From Burkholderiaceae bacterium (lineage in GTDB: Bacteria > Pseudomonadota > Gammaproteobacteria > Burkholderiales > Burkholderiaceae_C): a DNA stretch of 64,000 bases. The notes below the pieces were generated by a model. The model searched no databases. It saw nothing but the letters and a program-made list of their open reading frames with translations, and had not been told where the DNA came from. Of this stretch, positions 18,642 to 30,304 are shown in pieces. The stretch is from positions 434,001 through 498,000 of the forward strand of contig JACKLO010000008.1 of NCBI GenBank assembly GCA_024235915.1. The letters are read 5' to 3'. Positions within the stretch are counted from its first letter, which is position 1; each line of letters starts with the position of its first letter. The position numbers and the translations under genes are program-made.

Positions 18642-19967
18642 ATGCCGCGCCAGCCGCTCGCGTTGAGCCTGTTCTGGCGCACCTTTTTCTACCTCGCCAT
18701 CCTGCTCACTGGCGGCATCGTCGCCTGGGTGCAGACGCTGCGAGCGCTCGAATTCGAGCCACGCGCGCTGCAGACGGCGCAGCAGATCGCCGGGCTGGTG
18801 AACCTGTCGCGCCACGCCTTGGCGCAGGCCGACAACATCCAGCGCGTGACGCTGTTGAAGTCCATGGGCGACGACGCGGTGCACGTGGCGCCGCAGGAGC
18901 CGGCCGACACGCACGAGCCCTTCGAGGTCGACCGCTTCTCACAGCGTGTCGGCCAGGAACTGCGCACCCGCCTCGGGCCGGGCACGGTGGTGGCCCGCGC
19001 CGTCAACGGTCAGACCGGCCTGTGGGTGGGCTTCACGATCGAGCGGGATGCCTACTGGCTGCGCGCCGACGACGAGCAGGTCAGCCCCATGTCGGGCGAC
19101 ACCTGGTTCGTCTGGATCGGCATCGCCCTGGTGGCCACGGCGCTGGGGTCGGTCGGCATTGCCCGGTTGATCAACCGGCCGCTCAAGCAGCTGTCGTTTG
19201 CCGCCAGCCGCATCCGCGAAGGTGACCTCGATTCACGCCTGGACGAGAACACGCTGACCAGCGAGATCCGTGAGGTCAACATGGGCTTCAACCGCATGGC
19301 GCGCGAACTGGCGAAGGTGGAGGAGGACCGCGCGGTGATGCTGGCCGGCATCAGCCACGACCTGCGCACGCCGCTGGCGCGCTTGCGGCTGGAAACCGAG
19401 ATGAGTGTGGCCGACGAGGAGGCCAAGGCCAACATGGCGATGGACATCGACCAGCTCGACGCCATCATCGACAAGTTCATGGACTACGCCCGCCCGGGTG
19501 ACACCCAGCTGCAGCCCGTGCTGCTGGCGCAACTGGTGGACCGCGAGGCGTCGGCGTTCCGCGACCCGTCGCAGATCCGCATCAGGTCGCGGCTGGCGAT
19601 CGACCTGCGTGTGCTGGCCGACGAGACCGAGTTGTCGCGTGTCTTCGCCAACCTGTTCGAGAACGCGCGCCGGTATGGCCGCAGCAACGACACCGGCATC
19701 GCCCTGGTCAGCGTCAGCTACGCCCGTACCGGGCCCTGGGTGGTGGTCTCGGTGCGCGACCGCGGGCCCGGCGTGGCGCCGAACAAGCTCCCGCAGCTGA
19801 CCACGCCCTTCTTCCGCGGTGACGCAGCGCGCACCGCTGCCACCGGCGCGGGCCTGGGGCTCGCGATCGTGGAAAAGTCGCTGCAGCGCATGGGCGGGCA
19901 ATTGGAAGTGGCCAACGCCGCCGAAGGCGGCTTCGTGGTCCATCTGCGGCTGCGCCGGGCGCCCTGA
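18642..19967 (+). CDS. envZ: EnvZ-like sensor histidine kinase
   Basis: 441-aa inner-membrane kinase partner of OmpR. TM1 (FWRTFFYLAILLTGGIVAWV), a periplasmic loop of about 120 residues, TM2 (WFVWIGIALVATALGSVGI), HAMP (RLINRPLKQLSFAASRIREGDL), dimerisation H-box GISHDLRTPLARLRLE with phospho-His about residue 239, then N-box LFENARRYG and G-boxes RDRGPGV and GAGLGLAIV. All catalytic elements are intact. Signal not deducible. Confidence 0.95.
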   Translation: MPRQPLALSLFWRTFFYLAILLTGGIVAWVQTLRALEFEPRALQTAQQIAGLVNLSRHALAQADNIQRVTLLKSMGDDAVHVAPQEPADTHEPFEVDRFSQRVGQELRTRLGPGTVVARAVNGQTGLWVGFTIERDAYWLRADDEQVSPMSGDTWFVWIGIALVATALGSVGIARLINRPLKQLSFAASRIREGDLDSRLDENTLTSEIREVNMGFNRMARELAKVEEDRAVMLAGISHDLRTPLARLRLETEMSVADEEAKANMAMDIDQLDAIIDKFMDYARPGDTQLQPVLLAQLVDREASAFRDPSQIRIRSRLAIDLRVLADETELSRVFANLFENARRYGRSNDTGIALVSVSYARTGPWVVVSVRDRGPGVAPNKLPQLTTPFFRGDAARTAATGAGLGLAIVEKSLQRMGGQLEVANAAEGGFVVHLRLRRAP

Positions 19968-20019
19968 CGGCGGAACGGCCGCGGCGACGCCGGCCGTTGT
20001 CAAAGGCCATTGCGCAGGC

Positions 20020-20045
20020 CTTGAAAAACCGGCCTCTCCACACAT
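20020..20045 (+). promoter_or_regulatory. Sigma-32 (RpoH)-like promoter for hsp20 genes
   Basis: CTTGAAA at 20020-20026, 11 bp, then CCACACAT at 20038-20045. The -35 equals the sigma-32 consensus and the -10 matches CCCCATNT closely. It lies about 60 bp before the first Hsp20 start. Confidence 0.6.
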
Positions 20046-20105
20046 CTGCTGTTCATCGGTGGCTTGCACGCCATCCACCGAGCCGCAACCCGTCTGGAGG
20101 ACACC

Positions 20106-20546
20106 ATGTACCGAAGCCTGTTCCCACGCGACCTGTTCGCCGAGCTGGACCGTCTCCAGCGCGACCTGTCGGGTGTGCTTGAACCGTCGCCGTCGATCCG
20201 CGGTCTGGGCCGCGGGGGCTACCCGGCGCTGAACGTCGGCAGCACCCCCACGTCGATCGAGTTGTATGCGTTCGCGCCCGGCCTGGACCCCGCCAGCATC
20301 GAGGTCAATCTCGACCGCGGTGTGCTCACCGTCGCCGGTGACCGCGCCGCCAGCGTGCCGGCCGCTGGTGATGCCAAGACCACGTTGCACCTCAACGAGC
20401 GTTTTGCCGGTCGATTCCGCCGTGTGGTCAGCCTGCCCGACGACATCGACCCGAACGCGGTGACCGCCGACTACCGCGACGGCGTGCTGCATGTGAGCGT
20501 GCAGCGCCGCGCATCGCAGCAGCCGCGCCGCATCGACGTCCAGTGA
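20106..20546 (+). CDS. Small heat-shock protein, Hsp20 family (first copy)
   Basis: 146-aa holdase chaperone with an alpha-crystallin domain. The N-terminus MYRSLFPRDLFAELDRLQRDL is typical; the domain runs from about 45 to 140 (YPALNVGSTPTSIELYAFAPG ... LHLNERFAGRFRRVVSLPDDID ... GVLHVSV). Start chosen for the GGAGG six bases upstream. It overlaps nothing but is 14 bp from a second Hsp20 gene of different sequence, so the two are co-transcribed from the sigma-32-like promoter. Confidence 0.93.
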   Translation: MYRSLFPRDLFAELDRLQRDLSGVLEPSPSIRGLGRGGYPALNVGSTPTSIELYAFAPGLDPASIEVNLDRGVLTVAGDRAASVPAAGDAKTTLHLNERFAGRFRRVVSLPDDIDPNAVTADYRDGVLHVSVQRRASQQPRRIDVQ

Positions 20547-20560
20547 ACCGGGAGCCCACC

Positions 20561-20953
20561 ATGTCCGACCTGACCCAAGCACCATCCCAAGCCAAGACCC
20601 CCGCCCAGCCGGCGCGCCAGGAACCGGCCCTGTTGCCGCCGGTCGACGTGATCGAGGACAGCACCGGCATCACGCTGTACGCCGACCTGCCCGGTGTGCC
20701 GCGCGACCGCCTGCAGCTGCGCGTGGAAGGCGACAAGCTCAGCATCGAGGCCGAGACCGTGCTGCCCGTGCCGCAGGGCATGGACGCCACGCATGTGGAG
20801 GTGAACCTGTCGCGCTACCGCCGCGCCTTCACGCTGAGCAAGGAGCTCGACGCCGAGAAGGTCTCGGCCGAGATGTCGCAAGGCGTGCTGCGCGTGCGCA
20901 TCCCCAAGGCCGAACACGCCCAGCCGCGCCGCATCGCGGTACAGGTGGGCTGA
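20561..20953 (+). CDS. Small heat-shock protein, Hsp20 family (second copy)
   Basis: 130-aa alpha-crystallin-domain chaperone. Domain signs: ADLPGVPRDRLQLRVEGDKL, VNLSRYRRAFTLSKELD and GVLRVRIPKAE, with the C-terminal IXI-like anchor replaced by RRIAVQVG. Start at 20561 follows GGGAG; an in-frame GTG at 20543 overlapping the previous stop is less likely. As in other tandem IbpA/B-like pairs, hetero-oligomer formation with the first copy is plausible but not shown. Confidence 0.92.
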   Translation: MSDLTQAPSQAKTPAQPARQEPALLPPVDVIEDSTGITLYADLPGVPRDRLQLRVEGDKLSIEAETVLPVPQGMDATHVEVNLSRYRRAFTLSKELDAEKVSAEMSQGVLRVRIPKAEHAQPRRIAVQVG

Positions 20954-21011
20954 TGGCCTGAACCCCGCCTCGGACCGCCCGCACCGGCGGGTGGCCCGTG
21001 GGCCGGTTCGA

Positions 21012-22598
21012 TCAGACCAGCTCGGCGCCTTCCAGCCGGAAACGTGCCACCAGCGTCGTCAGCCGCTGAGCCTGCTGCTGCAGCGACCCGGCGGCCGCGG
21101 CCGACTGTTCCGCCAAGGCCGCGTTCTGCTGCGCCACCTGGTCGAGTTCCTGCACGGCGTGGCGCGTCTGGCCGATGCCCTGGCGCTGCTGCCCGGTGGC
21201 CGCGCCGATCTCGGCGATCAACGCCGACACGCGTTGCACGGCGTCCACGATCTCACCGGTGGCACCCCCGGCGCGGCGCACCTGGCCACTGCCGGTGGCC
21301 ACCTTCTGCAGCGAATCCTCGATCAGCGCCTTGATTTCACGCGCCGCCGTGGCGCTGCGCTGCGCCAGCGTGCGCACCTCACCGGCCACCACCGCGAACC
21401 CGCGCCCCTGTTCACCGGCACGCGCGGCTTCCACGGCCGCGTTCAGCGCCAGGATGTTGGTCTGGAAGGCGATGCCGTCGATCATGGCCGTGATGTCGGC
21501 GATGCGCCGGGAGGCTTGGTCGATCTGGTCCATCGTGGCCACGGCCTCCGCCACCACCGAGCCACCCTTGCCGGCCACGTCCTGGGTCTCGCCGGCCAGA
21601 CCGTTGGCGTGACCGGCACTCTCGGCGGTGTGCTCCACGGAGCCATTGAGTTCGTCGATGCTGCCGATGGCGCGCTGCACCGTGATCGCGGCCTGCTCGG
21701 TGCGGCCGCTGAGGTCCTGGCTGCCCTGCGCGATCTCGGCGCTGGCGGTGGCGATGTCGGCGCAGGCCGCGCGCACGCCGGCAGCCAGCTCGTGCTGGGC
21801 CTGACGCATGGATTCGAGCGACCGCGCCAGGTCCCCCAGTTCGTCGGCGCGGCCCACCTGCGTGGGCACCGACAGGTCGTGTCGCGCCATGCGCTCGGTG
21901 GCCGCCACCGCGGCCTGCAGGCCGTGGGTGATGTCGCGCGTGATCCACAGCGCGGTGGCGCTACCGGCAGCCAGCGCCAGCAACAGGCCCACCAGCACCA
22001 GCACGCGGGCCTGGTCGGCGCTGGACGTTGCCGCGGTGGACGCGTTCAGGCGCTCGGCCTGGTCCCAGTCGGCCAGCGCCACGATGCTGCGCGACCACTC
22101 GCGCTGCTGTTCCACCCACGGCCCCTGGTTGCCGGTGATCATCTCGCGCACGGCAAAGAACACGGCGGTGTCGCCACGGTCGCCGGCGTCCTTCTCGCCA
22201 CGGGGAATCAGTTCATGCACCTTGTCGGCCTGCTGGCGCGCGGTGTCGAGCAGCGCCACGGCATTGGCGTGACCGCCACCCAGCTGCGAACGCAGCGTCT
22301 GGTCGGCCTCGAGGTAGGCGTTCCAGGCGACCCGGGCCCGCTCCATCATCGCCTTGCCGTCGGACAGTTCCCCGCCCGGCATGTCGCGCATCGCGAACAT
22401 GAACTCGGCCGCGCGGCGTTCCAGGCCGGTCACGGCGTCGGTGCGCTGGGCGCCGTGGACAGCCACCACGTCCAGCGTCTGGCTCAGCCCCTGCATGCGC
22501 ACCAGCGACAGGCCGGCGATGCCCACCAGCAGCGCCAGCACCAGCCCGAAGCCCAGCGCCAGACGATGGCTCAGTCGTAAGCTGCTCAGAAATGACAT
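21012..22598 (-). CDS. Methyl-accepting chemotaxis protein
   Basis: 528-aa transducer. TM1 (LALGFGLVLALLVGIAGL), periplasmic four-helix ligand domain of about 150 residues (4HB_MCP type, MQGLSQTLDVVAVHGAQRTDAV), TM2 (VLVLVGLLLALAAGSATALWI), HAMP, and a cytoplasmic signalling domain with the hairpin tip IDGIAFQTNILALNAAVEAARAGEQGRGFAVVA. The ATG at 22598 sits 9 bases after AAGGAG; a TTG six bases earlier would be too close to it. No C-terminal NWETF receptor-docking pentapeptide is visible. Ligand unknown. Confidence 0.93.
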   Translation of the reverse strand: MSFLSSLRLSHRLALGFGLVLALLVGIAGLSLVRMQGLSQTLDVVAVHGAQRTDAVTGLERRAAEFMFAMRDMPGGELSDGKAMMERARVAWNAYLEADQTLRSQLGGGHANAVALLDTARQQADKVHELIPRGEKDAGDRGDTAVFFAVREMITGNQGPWVEQQREWSRSIVALADWDQAERLNASTAATSSADQARVLVLVGLLLALAAGSATALWITRDITHGLQAAVAATERMARHDLSVPTQVGRADELGDLARSLESMRQAQHELAAGVRAACADIATASAEIAQGSQDLSGRTEQAAITVQRAIGSIDELNGSVEHTAESAGHANGLAGETQDVAGKGGSVVAEAVATMDQIDQASRRIADITAMIDGIAFQTNILALNAAVEAARAGEQGRGFAVVAGEVRTLAQRSATAAREIKALIEDSLQKVATGSGQVRRAGGATGEIVDAVQRVSALIAEIGAATGQQRQGIGQTRHAVQELDQVAQQNAALAEQSAAAAGSLQQQAQRLTTLVARFRLEGAELV

Positions 22599-22694
22599 TG
22601 ACAATGACTCCTTATTCAGAGGGCGGGCAAGGCCAGCCCGTACTCGGAGTCATAACGGCGCGGCGGCCGCAATCTGAAGCCGGATGAACCCGGG

Positions 22695-23900
22695 TCAACT
22701 CGCGGGTGCGACCGAAGCCCGCGCCAGCAGGCACACGGCACGGGTCTCGATGGACCGGCCTTCGCCCACCGGGCCCATCTTCTCCGCCGTCTTGGCCTTC
22801 ACGTTGACGGCGCCTTCGGGCAGGCCCAACAGCTGCGCGATGCGCGCGCGCATGGCATCGATGTGCGGCGCCATCTTCGGCGCCTGGGCCACGATGGTGC
22901 TGTCCACGTTGACGGGCGCCCAGCCCGCAGCGCGCACACGGCGCGCGGCCTCCAGCAGCAGCACCGCCGAGTCGGCGCCGGCGAAGGCAGCGTCGGTGTC
23001 GGGAAAGTGGCGGCCGATGTCGCCGAGGCCGGCGCCACCGAGCAGCGCATCGGTGATGGCATGCAGCAGCGCATCGGCATCGGAGTGACCCAGCAGGCCG
23101 TGCGTGTGCGGCACCGTGACGCCACCCAGCACCAGGGGCCGGCCGGTGACCAGTGCATGCGTGTCCCAACCTTCGCCGATGCGCAGGGCGGGCAACATGG
23201 ACGATGGCGGGGAGGTGGGCATGCGGCGCTCCAGCAGCAGTTCGGCGCGCGCAAAGTCGGCGGGCCAGGTGACCTTCAGGTTGTCGGTGTCGCCGGGCAC
23301 CAGCCGCGGCTGCAGGCCCAAGGCCTCGATGGCACTGGCTTCGTCGGTGACCGCATCGCCGGCCGCATCCAATGCGCTCGCCAGCATCGCCAGGCGAAAC
23401 ATCTGCGGCGTCTGGGCGGCCCACTTGCCCTGCCGGTCCACGGTGGCGGCCGCACGGTCCTCGGCACCTGCCTGCTTCAGCGTGTCGGTCAGCGGCATGG
23501 CCAGCAGGCCCCCGACCGGGTCACCCTGGCAGGCGTCGATCAGACGCCCCACCGCCGCCGGGTCGATCAGGCAGCGCGCGGCGTCGTGCACCAGCACCCA
23601 GTCGTCATCACCTGCACCCTGGACACGCAACGCGTCGAGGCCGGCGCGCACCGTGGCGGCCCGGGTGGCGCCGCCACAGTGGGCCGTCAGCAGCCCGGCC
23701 CGGGTGGGCACCAGGGCCTCGAAAGCCACGTCATCAGGCGCCAGCACCACCAGGGTGGCCTTCAAGCGTGGCACCGCCGCCAGGGCATCCAGGGTGTGCG
23801 CCACCAGCGGCCGCCCGGCCACCAGGGCGTACTGCTTGGGGCCGGCGGCGCCGGCGCGCTGGCCGACGCCGGCGCAGGGGACCAGCGCGTAGCAATTCAT
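22695..23900 (-). CDS. ispDF: Bifunctional IspDF (MEP cytidylyltransferase / MECDP synthase)
   Basis: 401-aa fusion performing two non-consecutive steps of the MEP isoprenoid pathway. IspD half about 1-230: PCAGVGQRAG with PKQYA (CTP binding), VHDAARCLI, TPQMF. IspF half about 244-401: EGWDTHALVTGRPL with the zinc ligands D and H, GHSDADALLHAITDALLG, DIGRHFPDTD, KAKTAEKMGPVG. The halves are joined by a dozen Pro/Ser-rich residues with no stop; ATGs at 23222 and 23198 sit at the old IspF start, so a separate IspF could still be initiated there. It starts 27 bp from mfd on the other strand. Confidence 0.93.
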   Translation of the reverse strand: MNCYALVPCAGVGQRAGAAGPKQYALVAGRPLVAHTLDALAAVPRLKATLVVLAPDDVAFEALVPTRAGLLTAHCGGATRAATVRAGLDALRVQGAGDDDWVLVHDAARCLIDPAAVGRLIDACQGDPVGGLLAMPLTDTLKQAGAEDRAAATVDRQGKWAAQTPQMFRLAMLASALDAAGDAVTDEASAIEALGLQPRLVPGDTDNLKVTWPADFARAELLLERRMPTSPPSSMLPALRIGEGWDTHALVTGRPLVLGGVTVPHTHGLLGHSDADALLHAITDALLGGAGLGDIGRHFPDTDAAFAGADSAVLLLEAARRVRAAGWAPVNVDSTIVAQAPKMAPHIDAMRARIAQLLGLPEGAVNVKAKTAEKMGPVGEGRSIETRAVCLLARASVAPAS

Positions 23901-23907
23901 CGGCTGA

Positions 23908-23917
23908 ATTCTAGAAT
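23908..23917. promoter_or_regulatory. Symmetric -10 element between ispDF and mfd
   Basis: The palindrome ATTCTAGAAT reads TAGAAT on each strand and lies in the 27 bp separating the two start codons. If used as -10 in both directions, transcripts would begin within a few bases of each start codon. Neither direction has a good -35. Confidence 0.45.
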
Positions 23918-23927
23918 CCGCCCCTCC

Positions 23928-27383
<3,456 letters not shown>

Positions 27384-27465
27384 TCCAGCGCAAGGCGGCT
27401 TTACCGGCGCATTACCTGCCGTTCACGCGGGCTCACAGGCGCACCCGATACTGCGGGTAAACCCT

Positions 27466-28005
27466 ATGGATCCCCAAATGATCCCCCGCATCTCTCGTGA
27501 CTGGGCCACGCCGCTGACCGTTGGCAGCTTCCTGCTGCTGACCGTGACCGGCGTGCTCATGTTCTTCCACCTCGACAGCGGCCTGAACAAGCTGGCTCAT
27601 GAATGGCTGAGCTGGGTGCTGCTGGCCGCCGTGGGTCTGCACGTGGCCAGCAATTGGGTCGCGTTCCGGCGGCACCTGAACCAGCGGCGCGGCCGCTGGC
27701 TCATCGGCGCCGGTGCCCTGGTGCTGGCGCTGAGTTTCCTGCCCGCCAGCGTGTTCGGCACGGGCAGCAGCGAACCCCCCTTTGTCGCCCCTGCCCGCCT
27801 GCTGGCCCAGGTGCCGCTGCCGGTACTGGCCCAGGTGGCCGCCTCGGCTGGCTTGTCCGAAGACGACCTGCGTGCACGCCTGACCGAGGCCGGCCTGCCG
27901 GCCACCGGCGACGACAGCATCACCGCCCGCGTCGGGGCCGATGGCCGGCGCCAGGTGCAGGTGTTGGCTCGGCTGCTGGCGCCAGCCGACGCCCCCACGC
28001 GCTGA
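27466..28005 (+). CDS. Small DUF4405-like membrane protein
   Basis: 179-aa protein with three hydrophobic segments (about 17-36, 47-62, 83-98). The pattern TPLTVGSFLLLTVTGVLMFFHLDSG, then HEWLSWVLLAAVGLHVASNW, resembles DUF4405, a cytochrome-b-like membrane domain with conserved histidines (H34, H45, H58 here). The rest is a periplasmic or cytoplasmic tail of about 70 residues containing an SEDDLRARLTEAGL segment. Function unknown; haem binding is only a suggestion from the histidines. It follows mfd by 82 bp. Confidence 0.7.
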   Translation: MDPQMIPRISRDWATPLTVGSFLLLTVTGVLMFFHLDSGLNKLAHEWLSWVLLAAVGLHVASNWVAFRRHLNQRRGRWLIGAGALVLALSFLPASVFGTGSSEPPFVAPARLLAQVPLPVLAQVAASAGLSEDDLRARLTEAGLPATGDDSITARVGADGRRQVQVLARLLAPADAPTR

Positions 28006-28086
28006 GGGCCACGGCGCCGAGTTGGCGGTCGGCAGCACCCCATTTCTGACGTTCAGGACCGAGCAGCCGGGTCAAGAATGACTCAA

Positions 28087-28103
28087 GCCGGCACCGTGCC
28101 GGC
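28087..28103. repeat. 17-bp perfect inverted repeat
   Basis: GCCGGCAC C GTGCCGGC, just before the ATG at 28117. It may end the upstream transcript or be an RNA hairpin in the leader of the paired small genes; there is no T-run. Confidence 0.4.
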
Positions 28104-28116
28104 CGAAGTCACCCCC

Positions 28117-28542
28117 ATGAGCCCCAACGCCCTGCTGTTACGCCGCTGGACCCAGAGCACCCGCACCCTCGACGGTACGAGCAGCCTGCGCTTCGAGGTG
28201 CAGCCGCCGTCGCTCCGCCAGGCGCCGGAATCGCTGTGGCTGCGCTTGTGGTTCTGGCTGGCTGCGCCGGCGCCGGCCAACGCGTCGCCGCCGGTGAGCC
28301 GTCTGCCGGCCATCCGCGAGGATTTCCTCGCTGCCATGGCCGACATGGGCGGCGACGAGACCGCAGCGCTGCGTCAACGCGTCGCGCGCTCGCACTCGCT
28401 GCGCGAACTCTGGCACCTGCGGGCCGAGGTCTACCGCCTCGTGGCCGTGCAGCACAGCCAGGCCGAAGCCGAGCACCGGCTGGCCGATCTCAACCGCCAC
28501 TTCCCGACCCGGTCTCCCCGTTCCGGGTTCATGCCGCTGTGA
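28117..28542 (+). CDS. Uncharacterised protein, first of a paralogous pair
   Basis: 141 aa from the ATG at 28117 (an in-frame ATG at 28078 would put a strong inverted repeat inside the gene). I do not recognise the family. A proline/tryptophan-rich N-terminus (LWLRLWFWLAAPAPA) precedes a helical part, REDFLAAMADMGGDETAALRQRV ... LRELWHLRAEVYRLVA, and the ending FPTRSPRSGFMPL. The same layout and ending recur in the next gene, which overlaps by 4 bp (GTGA), so the two proteins probably form a complex. Confidence 0.65.
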   Translation: MSPNALLLRRWTQSTRTLDGTSSLRFEVQPPSLRQAPESLWLRLWFWLAAPAPANASPPVSRLPAIREDFLAAMADMGGDETAALRQRVARSHSLRELWHLRAEVYRLVAVQHSQAEAEHRLADLNRHFPTRSPRSGFMPL

Positions 28543-28901
28543 CCGCCCCTCTAAGCGCTCCCCGTCACTTCGTGCACGCCGGCCTGCAAGGCCGCGGCTT
28601 GCCCGGTGCCGGCTTGCCGCATGACCGCCTGGCGCGGCTGGCGGCCCGCCGTGCCTTCGTGGACCTGAAGCAGGACTTCATGCACGCCGTGGCCGCCCTG
28701 GACGACGAGCGCGGCCGCTGGCTGCAGACGCAGGTGCGACAGGCCGAAGAGCCGGAGGACCTGCTGCTGCTGCGCGGGCATGTCTTTGCCTGCCTGTCCG
28801 GCGCCGACGCCGGCCGCACCGAACGCCGACGAATGCTGCGTCGAACGCTGGACTCCCAGTTTCCCGACAGCGCCCCGCCCAGCGGCTTCATCTCATTCTG
28901 A
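28539..28901 (+). CDS. Uncharacterised protein, second of a paralogous pair
   Basis: 120 aa from a GTG that overlaps the previous stop. It shares with the previous protein a KQDFMHAVAALDDE helix, LLLLRGHVFACLS, and the closing motif FPDSAPPSGFISF (compare FPTRSPRSGFMPL). No known domain is recognised. Its end overlaps the convergent lipoprotein gene by 9 bp. Confidence 0.65.
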   Translation: MTAPLSAPRHFVHAGLQGRGLPGAGLPHDRLARLAARRAFVDLKQDFMHAVAALDDERGRWLQTQVRQAEEPEDLLLLRGHVFACLSGADAGRTERRRMLRRTLDSQFPDSAPPSGFISF

Positions 28902-29426
28902 TCGCCAACCGGCGCCGCTGGTCGGTGGGTCCAGCACCAACGGCCCCGCCACCAGCGCCCCATTGGCGTCACGCAGCCACACGGTCAGGCGCGAGCTGTC
29001 CACCTGCACGTCCAAGGTGCCCGGGTCGGTCGGCTGCGCCATCGGGTCGGTGCCGATGAGCCCGTAGTAGCGGCCGACGGTGTCGCCGCCTCGACCCCAG
29101 CGCCCGGCGAACACCCAACCGCCGCAGATCACGTCCAGCACGACCTGGTCGTCGGCGAGCGTGGCCACGGCACAGGCACCACTCAGCGTGACCTCCCGCG
29201 TCGGCAGGCTGCTGCCGCCCGCGACCACCGCGCTGCAGGCCAACACCGAGGCCAGTGCGCCGTTGCAGACCGGCTCCGGTTGCGCGGCGAACCACGCCAG
29301 CCCGGCGGCGCCCGGCTCATCGCCATAACCGGTGCCGGTGCCACCCACGCCAGGGCCACAGGCCGCCATGACCAGGGTCAGCACGACCAGGGCCGCACGG
29401 CAGGCGGCCCGACAAAGAGATCTCAC
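28893..29426 (-). CDS. Putative small lipoprotein next to DUF6502
   Basis: 177 aa starting at a GTG that overlaps the DUF6502 stop (GTGA). Signal peptide ending in LVMAAC gives a lipobox; the mature part starts CGPGVGGTGTG, a Gly/Thr spacer seen in lipoproteins encoded beside DUF6502 genes (often DUF5666). The body is beta-rich with three further cysteines. Function unknown. Confidence 0.7.
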   Translation of the reverse strand: MRSLCRAACRAALVVLTLVMAACGPGVGGTGTGYGDEPGAAGLAWFAAQPEPVCNGALASVLACSAVVAGGSSLPTREVTLSGACAVATLADDQVVLDVICGGWVFAGRWGRGGDTVGRYYGLIGTDPMAQPTDPGTLDVQVDSSRLTVWLRDANGALVAGPLVLDPPTSGAGWRSE

Positions 29427-30241
29427 GGCAGGGGCTCCTCGGCATGGAAACAGTAGACGCCGAAGCGCACACGGTGCGTGCGCTCTGCAGGTTCGGCGTG
29501 AACGGCGTCGTCGTCAAAACGTTCGCGGGCCAACGGCATCAGCTGCTGCAGCGCCCGCTGCCAGGCCAGGCGTGCCGCCTGCTGCAGTGCCAGCGCCGAT
29601 GCCTCTGTGAGCTCGTCGACGAACAAGGCCTGTTCCAGGAAGTTCGCGTCGCCTTCGAGGTTGGCCACCGACGCCGCCATGTGGTCGTGCAGGTTGGCCG
29701 AGAACAGCGTGCTGAGCTCTTCGAAACCCTGCCTCGGGGCGAAACCCTCGGCCGCCAGCGTCACGATGTCGTCCGCCATCTCGACCACCCCCAGGCGCAG
29801 CATTTCGTCCAGCAGCGCACGCGGCCGGACATCGTTGCTGACGGATGCCGCCAAGGTATCGAACGAACCGTCGCCCGTGCGCGGCAACGGCCGCGGCTGC
29901 CCGCCCTGCCGCTGATAGGCCGGGTCGGTGAGCCAGCGGCCGATCAGTTCCGCCACCGGACCGACAGCGCCCACCGCCAGCCCGTGCGTCGCCGCGGGCA
30001 ACCCAGTCTCTGCCTTCAGCCGCCGTACGTCGCGCCGGTGCACGCCAGACAGCAGCGTCACGGCGCTGTCGGTGACCGCCATCTCCCGGCGCACCAGTTC
30101 GGCACGCGCCTCGTCCACGAACAACGGCTTCAGGGCAGCGGCCAACGCCGGAAAGCCGATGCCATGGCGCAGCAGCAGCCGCACCAGCGGCCGCAGCAAC
30201 GTCAGCGCGGCCGACAGCACCACGGCGGGCCGGGAGCTCAT
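29423..30241 (-). CDS. DUF6502 family protein
   Basis: 272 aa from the ATG at 30241. The family is recognised from the order LLRHGIGFPALAAALKPLFVDEA, then SVHRRDV-type GVHRRDVRRL, and the C-terminal half with SANLHDHMAASVANLEGD. The N-terminal third has the look of a winged-helix DNA-binding domain (GIGFPALAAALKPLFVDEARAEL; SAVTLLSGVHRRDVRRLK), so it could be a regulator of its own divergent promoter, which holds a clear palindrome. Catalytic role none known. Confidence 0.75.
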   Translation of the reverse strand: MSSRPAVVLSAALTLLRPLVRLLLRHGIGFPALAAALKPLFVDEARAELVRREMAVTDSAVTLLSGVHRRDVRRLKAETGLPAATHGLAVGAVGPVAELIGRWLTDPAYQRQGGQPRPLPRTGDGSFDTLAASVSNDVRPRALLDEMLRLGVVEMADDIVTLAAEGFAPRQGFEELSTLFSANLHDHMAASVANLEGDANFLEQALFVDELTEASALALQQAARLAWQRALQQLMPLARERFDDDAVHAEPAERTHRVRFGVYCFHAEEPLP

Positions 30242-30263
30242 GGCGTTGACTTGGCGGCAAGCA

Positions 30264-30282
30264 TGTGGGATATTTTCCCACA
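30264..30282. promoter_or_regulatory. Palindromic operator in divergent promoter
   Basis: TGTGGGA TATTT TCCCACA, 7-bp perfect arms. Towards the beta-propeller gene a TTGACT at 30246 could be the -35, with the palindrome covering the -10. It sits in the 63 bp between the two divergent starts. Confidence 0.65.
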
Positions 30283-30304
30283 CATCATCGAATCCAGCAA
30301 ACCC

